Source: an uncultured Mycoplasmatota bacterium (lineage in GTDB: Bacteria; Bacillota_I; Bacilli_A; RF39; UBA660). Taken from it: a DNA stretch of 32,127 nucleotides. Positions 7,490-14,703 of the stretch are shown here, one piece after another; positions within the stretch are counted from its first letter, which is position 1; every line of letters begins with the position of its first letter. The translations under genes and the position numbers were made by a program. The notes under the pieces were generated by a model. That model was not told where the DNA came from and did no database searches. It saw only the letters and a program-made list of their open reading frames with translations. The stretch lies in assembly GCA_900542735.1 (NCBI GenBank), contig UQOS01000011.1:1-32127 (forward strand). The letters run 5' to 3'.

Positions 7490-8122
7490 ATGAGTGCCTT
7501 AACATTACCATTAAGCATGGAAGATTATCAAAAGTTATTTGCTAATGACAAAGAAGTAAGTTTAAAAAAATTTAATATCGGATATGATTTCTGTAAAGAA
7601 TTAAAAGAAAAACAGATACCATATGCAGTTTGTATTACTCATCCAGAAGTAATAAGTTGTATGGATTCTAAACTATATTATATGCAATATGATAAATTGT
7701 TTGGAAAAGATTATAGTATTTGTAAGCATCTATTTTTACATGAAAGAAAAGGATTAAAAAGACATTTTTTAGTAGTGGTAGATGAAGATAAAGATGTTGA
7801 TTTAAAAGTATTAAAAGAAGAATTAGAAGTAGGAAAGTTAGAGTTTTGTAGTAGTAGTGAATTAGAAGAATTACTTCATACTGTACCAGGTAATGTTTCT
7901 TTATTTTCTACTAAGTTTGATACTTTAAATCAAGTGAATATCATTATCGATAAAGAATTATTGGATAGAAGTCTATTAGCATTTCACCCATTATATAATG
8001 GAATGAGTTTGTTTTTAACACCAGATGCTGCTATTAAATATTTAAGTACAATCGGAAAACAAGCTACTACTTTTACAGTACCAAGTAAAAATAAAAATCA
8101 TGAGTTAGAAAAAGTTTTATAA
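7490..8122 (+). CDS. PrdX/YbaK-type aminoacyl-tRNA deacylase
   Basis: The protein belongs to the YbaK/ProX superfamily, most like PrdX, free-standing domains that hydrolyse mischarged Ala-tRNA(Pro). Visible family marks are the conserved Lys in ICKHLFL (family TKNLFL), FLVVVDEDKDVDLK, and the C-terminal VNIIIDKELLDRSLLAFHPLYNGMSLFL, equal to the PrdX V.VVLD..LL....FHP..N....I region. At 210 residues it is somewhat longer than usual, with an N-terminal extension (MSALTLPLSMEDYQKLF). It sits between an Asn-specific T-box and asnS, 46 bases before asnS. That context suggests a role linked to Asn charging rather than the expected proline system, but the substrate cannot be read from sequence. Confidence 0.75.
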   Translation: MSALTLPLSMEDYQKLFANDKEVSLKKFNIGYDFCKELKEKQIPYAVCITHPEVISCMDSKLYYMQYDKLFGKDYSICKHLFLHERKGLKRHFLVVVDEDKDVDLKVLKEELEVGKLEFCSSSELEELLHTVPGNVSLFSTKFDTLNQVNIIIDKELLDRSLLAFHPLYNGMSLFLTPDAAIKYLSTIGKQATTFTVPSKNKNHELEKVL

Positions 8123-8168
8123 TATGATATACTAAATAATAGAAAATAAAAGTAAGGAAGGTAATAAC

Positions 8169-9551
8169 ATGGATTTAAAAGAATTATATCAGAATGTAGA
8201 AGAAAATTTAGGAAAAGAAATTGAATTAAAAGGTTGGATTAGAAATCATCGTAAACAAAAAGAATTTGGTTTTATTGATTTTTCAGATGGAACTTGCTTT
8301 AAACATATTCAATTAGTTTATGATAACAAGTTAGAAAACTTTGAAGAAATTCAAAAATATCATAATGGAAGTGCTATTACAGCTGGTGGATTATTAATCA
8401 AATCAGAGGGTGCAGGACAAGATTATGAAGTTAAAGTTACTAAAATAGTATTAGAAGGAGATTGCCCAGAAGATTATCCAATGCAACCAAAGCGTCATTC
8501 TAGTGAGTTTTTAAGAGAACAAGCTTATTTAAGACCTAGAACGAATTTATTTCAAGCTGTTTTTCGTATTAGAAGTGTAACAGCTATGGCAATTCATACT
8601 TATTTTCAAGAAAGAGGTTATGTTTATTTTCATGCTCCATTATTTACAGCTTCAGATTGTGAAGGAGCAGGAGAAATGTTTCATGTAACTACTCAAAATC
8701 TAGATGATATTGCGAAAAGTAGTAAAAATAATTTAGAAAAAGAATTATTTGGTCGTAGTGTTGGTTTAACTGTATCTGGACAATTGGAAGCTGAAACATT
8801 TGCAACAGCATTTAAAAAGACTTATACTTTTGGTCCAACTTTTAGAGCAGAAAATTCTAATACAAAATTTCATGCTAATGAATTTTGGATGATTGAACCA
8901 GAAGTTGCTTTCTGTGATTTAAATGGTATTTTAGATATTGAAGAAGAGTGTTTAAAATATGTAATTACTTATGTATTAGAACATGCTAAAGATGAAATGA
9001 AATTTTTAGATCAATTTGTAGAAAAAGGTTTAATTGATAAATTAACGAAACTAATTCATAGTAAATTTACTCGTATTACGCATGAAGATGTTATTACATT
9101 ATTAAAAGAAGCAGAAGCAAAAGGAACAAAATGGGAATTTAAACCAGAGTATGGAGAAGATATTGCGAAAGAACACGAAAAATATATTACTGAATACTTT
9201 AATGGACCTGTTTTTATTACAGATTGGCCTAAAGATATCAAATCTTTCTATATGAAACAAAATCCTGATGGAAAGACTGTAGCTGCTGCTGATCTTGAAG
9301 TACCAGGTGTAGGAGAATTGATGGGTGGATCTCAAAGGGAAGAAGATTATGATAAATTAGCTACTAGAATGAAAGAACTTGGTATGAATACTGAAGATTA
9401 TGAGTGGTATTTAAATTTAAGAAAATATGGTTCATGTGTTCATTCAGGATTTGGAATTGGCTTTGAACGTCTATTAATGTATTTAACAGGAGTAGAAAAT
9501 ATTCGTGATGTTATACCATATCCAAGAACACCAGGTAATTGTGAATACTAA
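8169..9551 (+). CDS. asnS: Asparaginyl-tRNA synthetase
   Basis: This class IIb synthetase attaches asparagine to tRNA-Asn using ATP. The 460-residue length fits AsnRS. An N-terminal OB-fold anticodon-binding domain (~1-110: IELKGWIRNHRKQKEFGFIDFSDG) is followed by the class II core: FGPTFRAENSNTKFHANEFWMIEPE (motif 2; AsnRS typically has this HxxEFWMIEPE form) and GFGIGFERLLMYLTGVENIRDVIPYPRTPG (motif 3). The ATG has a GGAAGG ribosome site. It is the second gene of the Asn T-box operon and is followed by a terminator and then two tRNA-Asn genes, so enzyme, sensor and substrate are within 2.7 kb. Confidence 0.97.
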   Translation: MDLKELYQNVEENLGKEIELKGWIRNHRKQKEFGFIDFSDGTCFKHIQLVYDNKLENFEEIQKYHNGSAITAGGLLIKSEGAGQDYEVKVTKIVLEGDCPEDYPMQPKRHSSEFLREQAYLRPRTNLFQAVFRIRSVTAMAIHTYFQERGYVYFHAPLFTASDCEGAGEMFHVTTQNLDDIAKSSKNNLEKELFGRSVGLTVSGQLEAETFATAFKKTYTFGPTFRAENSNTKFHANEFWMIEPEVAFCDLNGILDIEEECLKYVITYVLEHAKDEMKFLDQFVEKGLIDKLTKLIHSKFTRITHEDVITLLKEAEAKGTKWEFKPEYGEDIAKEHEKYITEYFNGPVFITDWPKDIKSFYMKQNPDGKTVAAADLEVPGVGELMGGSQREEDYDKLATRMKELGMNTEDYEWYLNLRKYGSCVHSGFGIGFERLLMYLTGVENIRDVIPYPRTPGNCEY

Positions 9552-9565
9552 TTTTTATATGAAAC

Positions 9566-9589
9566 AGTGCTAAACTAGCACTTTTTTTT
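9566..9589 (+). terminator. Terminator after asnS
   Basis: AGTGCTA-AAC-TAGCACT with a run of T to 9589. Confidence 0.9.
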
Positions 9590-9629
9590 CAAATATGGGC
9601 ACTTTAAGATAAAAAATGAAAAAAAAGTA

Positions 9630-9658
9630 TTGCCAAAGCAAAAAATGTATTATATAAT
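9630..9658 (+). promoter_or_regulatory. Predicted promoter of the Asn-Asn-Glu tRNA operon
   Basis: TTGCCA (9630-9635) and a perfect TATAAT (9653-9658) are 17 bases apart, 22 bases before the first tRNA. Confidence 0.75.
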
Positions 9659-9680
9659 GAAATAGCTTTAGAAAAAAAGT

Positions 9681-9756
9681 GCCTGATTAGCTCAGCTGGT
9701 AGAGCACTCGGCTGTTAACCGATAGGTCGTAGGTCCGAGTCCTACATCAGGCGCCA
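9681..9756 (+). tRNA. tRNA-Asn (GTT), copy 1
   Basis: Acceptor GCCTGAT/ATCAGGC, anticodon stem CTCGG/CCGAT (one mismatch-like end pair) with loop CTGTTAA (GTT at 9714-9716), TPsiC stem GTAGG/CCTAC, discriminator G and encoded CCA. Confidence 0.97.
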
Positions 9757-9776
9757 TTTATTTGTTTTGTTGTTGT

Positions 9777-9852
9777 GCCTGATTAGCTCAGTTGGTAGAG
9801 CACTCGGCTGTTAACCGATAGGTCGTAGGTCCGAGTCCTACATCAGGCGCCA
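9777..9852 (+). tRNA. tRNA-Asn (GTT), copy 2
   Basis: It is identical to copy 1 except for one D-loop base (AGTTGG instead of AGCTGG). Anticodon GTT is at 9810-9812 and CCA is encoded. A tandem duplication separated by a 20-base spacer. Confidence 0.97.
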
Positions 9853-9855
9853 TCT

Positions 9856-9932
9856 GGCCAGTTGGTGAAGTGGCTTAACACACCGCCCTTTCACGGCGGC
9901 ATTCACGGGTCCGAATCCCGTACTGGTCACCA
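9856..9932 (+). tRNA. tRNA-Glu (TTC)
   Basis: It starts four bases after the second tRNA-Asn. Acceptor GGCCAGT/ACTGGTC (one G-U), anticodon stem CCGCC/GGCGG with loop CTTTCAC (TTC at 9890-9892), TPsiC GGGTCCGAATCCC, discriminator A and encoded CCA. Confidence 0.97.
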
Positions 9933-9946
9933 TATTTGATATTAAG

Positions 9947-9970
9947 TCCCAAACTCGATGGGATTTTTTT
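9947..9970 (+). terminator. Terminator of the tRNA operon
   Basis: TCCCA-AACTCGA-TGGGA followed by seven T. Confidence 0.8.
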
Positions 9971-10047
9971 ATTGTCAAAAATTGAAATATGTATATTATT
10001 TTTTTTAATTTTTTGATAAAATACTACTAGATAATAGGAGGGGTATT

Positions 10048-10965
10048 ATGTATGATGATTATCCAACTGTAATTGAGAGTAAAGTAGAAAATAATATGAT
10101 ATATTTAATAATTTTAGGAATTATATTCATTGGAGTTCTTGTTTTTTCTTTAATTTCATTAGCAAAGGTATTTAAAAAAGCAAATCGTTCTGGAATATCA
10201 GCTATTATTCCAATTTATAATATTATAGTGTTGTTAGAAATTACGAATTACCCAAAATGGTATATACTTTTATATTTTATTCCAGGAGCAAATATTATCA
10301 TTCATTTGATGATTATGATGAAATTATCTAAGTTATTTAAAAAAGGAAATGCTTTTGGTTTTGGTTTAACCTTTTTACCATTTATCTTTTTTCCAATATT
10401 AGCTTTTAATGATAGTGAATATATAGGTATCAATCTAGTAGCTATGGAAGGAAAAGAAACAGTTGTTGAAGTACCAAAATTAGAAGAAACAAAAATAGAT
10501 ACAAAAACAGTTAATGAAGAAGTAGATACTTCTTCTAAAAATATAAACATTTCCATTGGTGGAGGTGTTTATCAAAAAGATTATACCAATAACTTATTAC
10601 ATGTAGATCAAACACAAACTATTATCAATACTAAACCTAATAATCCTGTTGATTTACTTCCTAAAACTAATTCTTCAACTTTTATTAATCCAATACCTGA
10701 AAAAGAAGAAGTAGAACCATTAAATACTGATATGTCTACGACTATTAAATTTCCAGAGCCTATTCATATGTTAAATTCTGAAAAACAAGATAATAAACCA
10801 GTATCACCTATAGAAACTGAAATAAATATTTTCAAGGAATCTAATCCAGTAGTTGAAAATAATCAAGTAAATGAAACTACTGAATATATATCTTGTCCTA
10901 AATGTGGAGCTAGAATTAAGAGTGATGCTAAAGTATGTTTTTTATGTGGTAGAAGATTAGATTAA
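10048..10965 (+). CDS. DUF5684-like membrane protein with C-terminal zinc ribbon
   Basis: The 305-residue protein has three to four membrane helices in residues ~15-130. The region AKVFKKANRSGISAIIPIYNIIVLLEITNYPKWYIL is characteristic of DUF5684-type proteins, as is the later FKKGNAFGFGLTFLPFIFFPILAF. A long low-complexity linker (~140-280) is rich in Glu, Thr, Asn and Pro. The last ~25 residues are a zinc ribbon, CPKCGARIKSDAKVCFLCG, with two CxxC pairs. An AGGAGGGG ribosome site precedes the ATG, and a -10-like TAAAAT with an upstream TGA lies near 10015-10022. The function of the family is unknown. It is an independent unit between two tRNA loci. Confidence 0.78.
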   Translation: MYDDYPTVIESKVENNMIYLIILGIIFIGVLVFSLISLAKVFKKANRSGISAIIPIYNIIVLLEITNYPKWYILLYFIPGANIIIHLMIMMKLSKLFKKGNAFGFGLTFLPFIFFPILAFNDSEYIGINLVAMEGKETVVEVPKLEETKIDTKTVNEEVDTSSKNINISIGGGVYQKDYTNNLLHVDQTQTIINTKPNNPVDLLPKTNSSTFINPIPEKEEVEPLNTDMSTTIKFPEPIHMLNSEKQDNKPVSPIETEINIFKESNPVVENNQVNETTEYISCPKCGARIKSDAKVCFLCGRRLD

Positions 10966-11002
10966 GACAATAAAAAATCCTAAAAAAAGTTGATACTAGT
11001 TA

Positions 11003-11031
11003 TTGACATTGATTTAATATTACGGTATTAT
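11003..11031 (+). promoter_or_regulatory. Predicted promoter of tRNA-Ser
   Basis: TTGACA (11003-11008) and TATTAT (11026-11031) are 17 bases apart. The leader up to the tRNA contains a TACGGTA/TACCGTA inverted repeat. Confidence 0.65.
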
Positions 11032-11066
11032 TATAACTACGGAAGCAAGTTGGTATTACCGTATTT

Positions 11067-11157
11067 GGAGACATACTCAAGAGGCTGAAGAGGCGCCCCT
11101 GCTAAGGGTGTAGAGCGGGCAACTGCTGCGAGAGTTCAAATCTCTCTGTCTCCGCCA
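11067..11157 (+). tRNA. tRNA-Ser (GCT)
   Basis: A 91-base class II tRNA with a long variable arm. Acceptor GGAGACA/TGTCTCC, anticodon loop CTGCTAA (GCT at 11101-11103), variable-arm stem GCGGGCAACTGC region, TPsiC GAGAGTTCAAATCTCTC, discriminator G and encoded CCA. It decodes AGC/AGU serine. Confidence 0.96.
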
Positions 11158-11168
11158 TAAAGAATTAG

Positions 11169-11192
11169 AAATCCTAGGAATAGGATTTTTTT
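11169..11192 (+). terminator. Terminator after tRNA-Ser
   Basis: AAATCCTA-GGAA-TAGGATTT with a T run. Confidence 0.85.
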
Positions 11193-11242
11193 CTTTTTAA
11201 AATTATGTTACACTATATCTATAGTAGTGTAGGTGAAGTAGT

Positions 11243-11752
11243 ATGAAGAAGTTTATAAATAGGTATTGGGAATACATGATTTTTTCTTTTTTCTGTATTT
11301 CTATTAGTGCTTGGTTTTTAGAAATTATATTTTCATTAGTAGTAAGAGGAAAATTAGTTTCTCCAGGTACATTATCAGGACCATGGTGTCCAGTTTATGG
11401 AACTACTTTCTTATTTTTATTATTATTAATAGAAAAGAAAGATAGTCCAATTTATAATTTTGTTAAGATTTTTGTGATTGCTAGTATCGTTGAATATTTA
11501 GCTTCTTTTATATCTGGAGAAATATTTCATAATGTAATATGGGATTATAGTGGAAGATTTTTAAATATTAATGGTAGAATTTGTTTAGGAATGTCATTTA
11601 GTTTTGGATTATTAGGGTTCATTATGATGTATCGCATTGAACCTTGGTTAAGAAGAATTTATATTCGGTTTCAAGAACGTATTAAAATCATAAATATAAT
11701 TTTTGTAAGTATGTTTTTCTTAGACATTTTTATTAATATATTTTTTATATAA
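11243..11752 (+). CDS. CmpB-type (ABC_trans_CmpB) putative permease
   Basis: The 169-residue protein has about five membrane helices. The stretch GKLVSPGTLSGPWCPVYG, with SxPGTLxGPxCPIYG-like spacing, and the later EYLASFISGEIFHNVIWDYSGRFLNINGRICL match the CmpB-type family annotated as a putative ABC transporter permease (family W.Y....N..GRIC). No ATPase gene is adjacent, so a transport role is unproven. The ATG follows a GTAGGTGAAG ribosome site. It is monocistronic as far as can be seen. Confidence 0.75.
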   Translation: MKKFINRYWEYMIFSFFCISISAWFLEIIFSLVVRGKLVSPGTLSGPWCPVYGTTFLFLLLLIEKKDSPIYNFVKIFVIASIVEYLASFISGEIFHNVIWDYSGRFLNINGRICLGMSFSFGLLGFIMMYRIEPWLRRIYIRFQERIKIINIIFVSMFFLDIFINIFFI

Positions 11753-11768
11753 AATGAGAATTTATTTC

Positions 11769-11797
11769 TTGTTTATAAATGATAATTATTATATAAT
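11769..11797 (+). promoter_or_regulatory. Predicted promoter of the second surface-protein gene
   Basis: A perfect TATAAT (11792-11797), with a weak TTGTTT 17 bases upstream (11769-11774). Confidence 0.5.
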
Positions 11798-11850
11798 TGA
11801 AATGTAATAAAAAATAGAAAATAGTAAAGACTAAGCTGTAGGAGGTCACT

Positions 11851-13560
11851 ATGAAAAATAAGAAGAAACAAATAATTATTACATTAGTAGCTATTATTAG
11901 TTTAATATTAATAACAGTAGGAGTAACTTATTCCTTCTTTAATTATGCAAAAGAAGGTACAACAGATAATACGATACAAACAGGATCTATTACATTTTTG
12001 TATACTGAAGTAAATGGAGTAGGAAAAGGTATTAGTTTAACTGATGCTTACCCAATAGCAGATAGTATAGGTAAAGTTCAAGTAGGAGAAGGAAAAGTAT
12101 TTGATTTTAAAGTAACGTCAAATATTTCAATGAATTCTAATATTGGTTATCAAGTAACAGCTAGAAAGAAAACAGCTTCTACTTTAGCTAATAGTGCCGT
12201 TAAAGTATATCTAACAGAAGTAAATGGTACCGAACAAGAATTATTATTAAGTAAATATTCTGAACTAGATCAAACAGATAAAGTAGATAGTAGTAAGTTT
12301 GATGAAAGAATCTTATATGAAGCTACTGTTCCAGCAAATACAAAAAATTATGAAAAGAATTTCAAATTAAGAATGTGGGTATCAGATGATACAGATTTCT
12401 CAGATGGTTCTATGAATGATAAAACATTTACACTAACAGTAAATGTATATGCTGATGGAAAAGTAGTAACTGATAACTTAGATACAACTAATACATTAGA
12501 TAGTATTACAGTATCAGACTGTACATTAGATCCAGTCTTTAATAGTGCTACTACAGAATATAGTTGCACAGTTAAAAATAGTGTAACAAGTGTTAATGTA
12601 AATGCAACTGCTACTAGTAGTAAATCAAAAGTAAGAGGACTAGGAACAAAAGACTTGACATTAGGAAAAAACACACTACCAATTAGAGTAATAGCAGAAG
12701 ATGGTAGTGAGAAGATATATAATGTTAATGTGACTAGAAAAAGAGAAGCAACATTATTAAAAAATGAAATTATGAAAAACACAGTAATTACAGCTAGTCC
12801 AACCCTAACAACATCTTCTAATAATTCAAGTGATGCAAGTGGATTATATAAATCAACTGCTACCAATACAGGAAATCCAACTTATTACTTTAGAGGAAAT
12901 GTTACTAATAATTATGTAAAGTTTGCTGGTCAAACATGGAGAATAGTAAGAGTAAATGAAGATGGAACAATAAGAATCGTAATGCAAGATGGAATCAATG
13001 ATTATTGTAAATTTAATTCAAATCGTAATAATTATACATATATGTATTATACAAATAATAGTAATGCTAAAACACAACTAGAAAGTTGGTATCAAACAAA
13101 TATAGGAAGTAAGAAAGATTTAGCAAGTAGTGTAGCAACAGGAGATTATTACTGTGAACAAGCAAAAGCAAAATATGATGATAGTTATACATCAGGAGAT
13201 GCTACAATGACTACTTATAGTAAATATACTCCAGACTTTAAATGTAGTAGTGATGGAAATAATAAAGGAGTAGTAAATGCAAGCGTAGGATTACTAAATT
13301 ATGATGAAGTAGTTTATGCAGGTGGATATCCAGATCAAAGTAATAATAATTATTATTTAGATAATAATACTTATTTTTGGACGATGAGCCCCGCCGGCTT
13401 CTCGGGTTCGAATTCTCTTGTATGGCTCGTCTCTACGGCAGGTATCATTCTCGACGACTATGTCACTTCTACTTACGCCGTGCGTGCAGTTTTGAACCTG
13501 ACAGCTGACACGCTGGCAACAGGAAGTGGAACAAGTTCTGACCCATTTGTAATTAGTTAG
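11851..13560 (+). CDS. SipW-type surface protein with cadherin-like domain and DGR-like variable C-terminus
   Basis: The 569-residue protein starts at an ATG behind a GTAGGAGGTCACT ribosome site. A SipW-type signal (KKKQIIITLVAIISLILIT, then VGVTYSFFNYAKEG) precedes a TasA/camelysin-like scaffold (~30-210) nearly identical to the protein at the window start. Next is a cadherin-like beta-sandwich (~215-300: LDSITVSDCTLDPVFNSAT, IRVIAEDGSEKIYNVNVTR), then a DUF6273-like lectin-fold module (YYFRGNVTNNYVKFAGQTWR, FWTMSPAGFSG, YAVRAVLNLTADTL). That last module type usually ends W.V...G....V...GVRPV.NL and is used as a DGR target; here GVRPV reads AVRAV. The final ~60 codons are GC-rich, unlike the rest of the gene. 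Presumed cell-surface display; ligand unknown. Confidence 0.8.
   Translation: MKNKKKQIIITLVAIISLILITVGVTYSFFNYAKEGTTDNTIQTGSITFLYTEVNGVGKGISLTDAYPIADSIGKVQVGEGKVFDFKVTSNISMNSNIGYQVTARKKTASTLANSAVKVYLTEVNGTEQELLLSKYSELDQTDKVDSSKFDERILYEATVPANTKNYEKNFKLRMWVSDDTDFSDGSMNDKTFTLTVNVYADGKVVTDNLDTTNTLDSITVSDCTLDPVFNSATTEYSCTVKNSVTSVNVNATATSSKSKVRGLGTKDLTLGKNTLPIRVIAEDGSEKIYNVNVTRKREATLLKNEIMKNTVITASPTLTTSSNNSSDASGLYKSTATNTGNPTYYFRGNVTNNYVKFAGQTWRIVRVNEDGTIRIVMQDGINDYCKFNSNRNNYTYMYYTNNSNAKTQLESWYQTNIGSKKDLASSVATGDYYCEQAKAKYDDSYTSGDATMTTYSKYTPDFKCSSDGNNKGVVNASVGLLNYDEVVYAGGYPDQSNNNYYLDNNTYFWTMSPAGFSGSNSLVWLVSTAGIILDDYVTSTYAVRAVLNLTADTLATGSGTSSDPFVIS
13381..13560 (+). other. Candidate DGR-type variable region in a GC-rich, adenine-poor patch
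   Basis: Hand counts of A per 60 bases are 23 in 13321-13380, then 8 and 11 in the next two blocks. G+C goes 13, 35, 29, 27 per 60, and 30 in 13561-13620. Codons change from AT-rich to NNC/NNG forms (GCC, GGC, TCG, CTC, GTC, GAC) in frame with the lectin skeleton SP..F......VW.V...G....DYV....YAVR.VLNL. This is what adenine replacement in AAC-rich template codons would leave. The patch runs ~60 bases past the stop codon. Confidence 0.5.
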
Positions 13561-13579
13561 GTTTGAATGAGTGCAATAT

Positions 13580-13621
13580 GCAAAAGACGCCCTCGTCTTT
13601 TGCCCGCCCTTGACGGCAAAA
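13580..13621 (+). repeat. Two overlapping, mutually exclusive hairpins after the second surface gene
   Basis: GCAAAAGACG (13580-13589) pairs perfectly with CGTCTTTTGC (13594-13603) around a 4-base loop CCCT. The 3' arm can instead pair as TTTTGCC (13598-13604) with GGCAAAA (13615-13621). Neither is followed by T, so they are not ordinary terminators. A 7-10 bp stem with a 4-base loop just after the variable region is a known DGR target feature, though the loop is usually GRNA rather than CCCT. Confidence 0.6.
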
Positions 13622-13670
13622 AAATCTAAAATTATGCAGTTAATATAAAATCTTTTTTAGGTGGTGTATT

Positions 13671-13841
13671 ATGAGATTAAATAATAAAGGGTTTGCAGTA
13701 TCTATAGTTTTATATTCTATGGCTGCAATTATAGTAATTATTTTATTACTAATTCTAGGTGTAAATGCAGCTAATGTTCATAATCAAGAAAATACTTCTG
13801 ATAAGATTAAAGAAGAAGTAAGTAATATTGGCGTTGAATAA
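13671..13841 (+). CDS. Short type IV prepilin-like protein
   Basis: The 56-residue protein MRLNNKGFAVSIVLYSMAAI... has a GGTGGTGTATT ribosome site before its ATG. NNKGF is a prepilin peptidase site (cleavage after Gly7) followed by a hydrophobic helix (~8-34) and a short charged tail. It lacks the usual Glu5 of major pilins (FAVSI instead of FTLIE), so it looks like a minor pilin or pseudopilin stub. It lies between the variable surface gene and sigG with its own terminator. It may be co-transcribed with the surface gene, since no terminator with a T tract separates them. It could also be a competence-like pseudopilin. Confidence 0.6.
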   Translation: MRLNNKGFAVSIVLYSMAAIIVIILLLILGVNAANVHNQENTSDKIKEEVSNIGVE

Positions 13842-13873
13842 AGATTATTATTTTGTATAATAGTCTTTTTTTT
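13840..13873 (+). terminator. Terminator before sigG
   Basis: AAAGATTATTAT pairs with ATAATAGTCTTT (12 bp, one G-U) around TTTGT and is followed by T to 13873. Confidence 0.85.
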
Positions 13874-13903
13874 AGCTCATAATTTTCTTGAAAGGAGAAT
13901 TTT

Positions 13904-14680
13904 ATGGCACGTCACAAAGTTGAAATTAGTGGCGTGAATACTGCGGATATTAAAGTATTATCAAGTGAAGAAACAGAAGAATTATTTAAGAAATTAAAAG
14001 ATGGAGATGAATTTGCTAGAAATGATCTTATTAATGGTAATTTAAAACTTGTTTTAAGTATTATTCAAAAATTTAATTATCGAAATGAAAATTTAGATGA
14101 TTTATTTCAAGTAGGTTGTATTGGACTTGTGAAAGCTATTGATAATTTTGATTTAAGTCATGGAGTAAAGCTTTCTACTTATGCTGTTCCTATGATTTTA
14201 GGAGAAGTTAAAAGATATTTACGAGATAATGGTAGTTTAAGAGTAAGTCGTTCTTTAAAAGATTTAGCTTATAATGTTTTAAAAACAAAAGAAGAAATGA
14301 CGAAACAATTGGGTAGAGAAGTTTCTATTGAAGAAATTAGTAAAGAATTAGATATTCCTACTTATGATGTTGTAACAGCACTAGAAGCTATGAGAAATCC
14401 TGTAAGTATTTTTGAACCTATTTATAGTGATGGTGGAGATACTATATATTTGTATGACCAAATAGAAGATAAAAGATTAAGAAAACAAGATTTAGATGTG
14501 AATTTAGCTATTACTAACGCTATTGACAATTTAGAACAAAGAGAGAAATACATTATTGATCAAAGATACATTATAGGCAAAACACAAATGGAATTAGCAG
14601 AAGAATTAGGAATTAGTCAAGCTCAGATATCACGACTTGAAAAAAATGCGATAACTACTTTAAAAAAAGTTTTAAAATAG
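13904..14680 (+). CDS. sigG: RNA polymerase sporulation sigma factor SigG
   Basis: SigG directs late gene expression in the forespore. The 258-residue length and start ARHKVEISGVNTADIKVLS correspond closely to B. subtilis SigG (SRNKVEICGVDTSKLPVL). Region 2 includes DDLFQVGCIGLVKAIDNFDLSHGVKLSTYAVPMILGEVKRYLRDNGSLRVSRSLKDLAY. Region 3 follows, and region 4 ends GKTQMELAEELGISQAQISRLEKNAI (helix-turn-helix). AAAGGAG precedes the ATG. In Bacilli sigG usually follows spoIIGA-sigE; here it is preceded by a terminator and a pilin-like gene, so it must have its own promoter. No clear sigma-F or sigma-G promoter was resolved. Confidence 0.93.
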   Translation: MARHKVEISGVNTADIKVLSSEETEELFKKLKDGDEFARNDLINGNLKLVLSIIQKFNYRNENLDDLFQVGCIGLVKAIDNFDLSHGVKLSTYAVPMILGEVKRYLRDNGSLRVSRSLKDLAYNVLKTKEEMTKQLGREVSIEEISKELDIPTYDVVTALEAMRNPVSIFEPIYSDGGDTIYLYDQIEDKRLRKQDLDVNLAITNAIDNLEQREKYIIDQRYIIGKTQMELAEELGISQAQISRLEKNAITTLKKVLK

Positions 14681-14703
14681 ATATAATAAATACGGTGATG
14701 AAA

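Noticed and set aside
9681..9852. Tandem tRNA-Asn genes as a phage attachment-site duplication
   Set aside because: Both copies are complete, with promoter context and only 20 bases between them, and no integrase is nearby. A simple tandem duplication explains it.
12348..12866. Long open frame on the minus strand inside the second surface gene
   Set aside because: It has no ribosome site, encodes an improbable Leu/Val/Ser-rich product, and lies wholly antisense to a well-supported domain region. It is a by-product of AT-rich codon use. The same holds for shorter antisense frames in asnS, cdaR and the zinc-ribbon gene.
13580..13603. Hairpin after the second surface gene as a Rho-independent terminator
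   Set aside because: The stem is perfect, but the bases after it are CCGCCC with no T tract on either strand.
13381..13620. GC-rich patch as an assembly chimera or contaminating sequence
   Set aside because: The reading frame, the lectin-fold skeleton and the stop codon continue across the change, and the C-terminal SDPF.IS ending belongs to the same protein family. A random join would not keep these. It is kept as the main alternative to check with reads.
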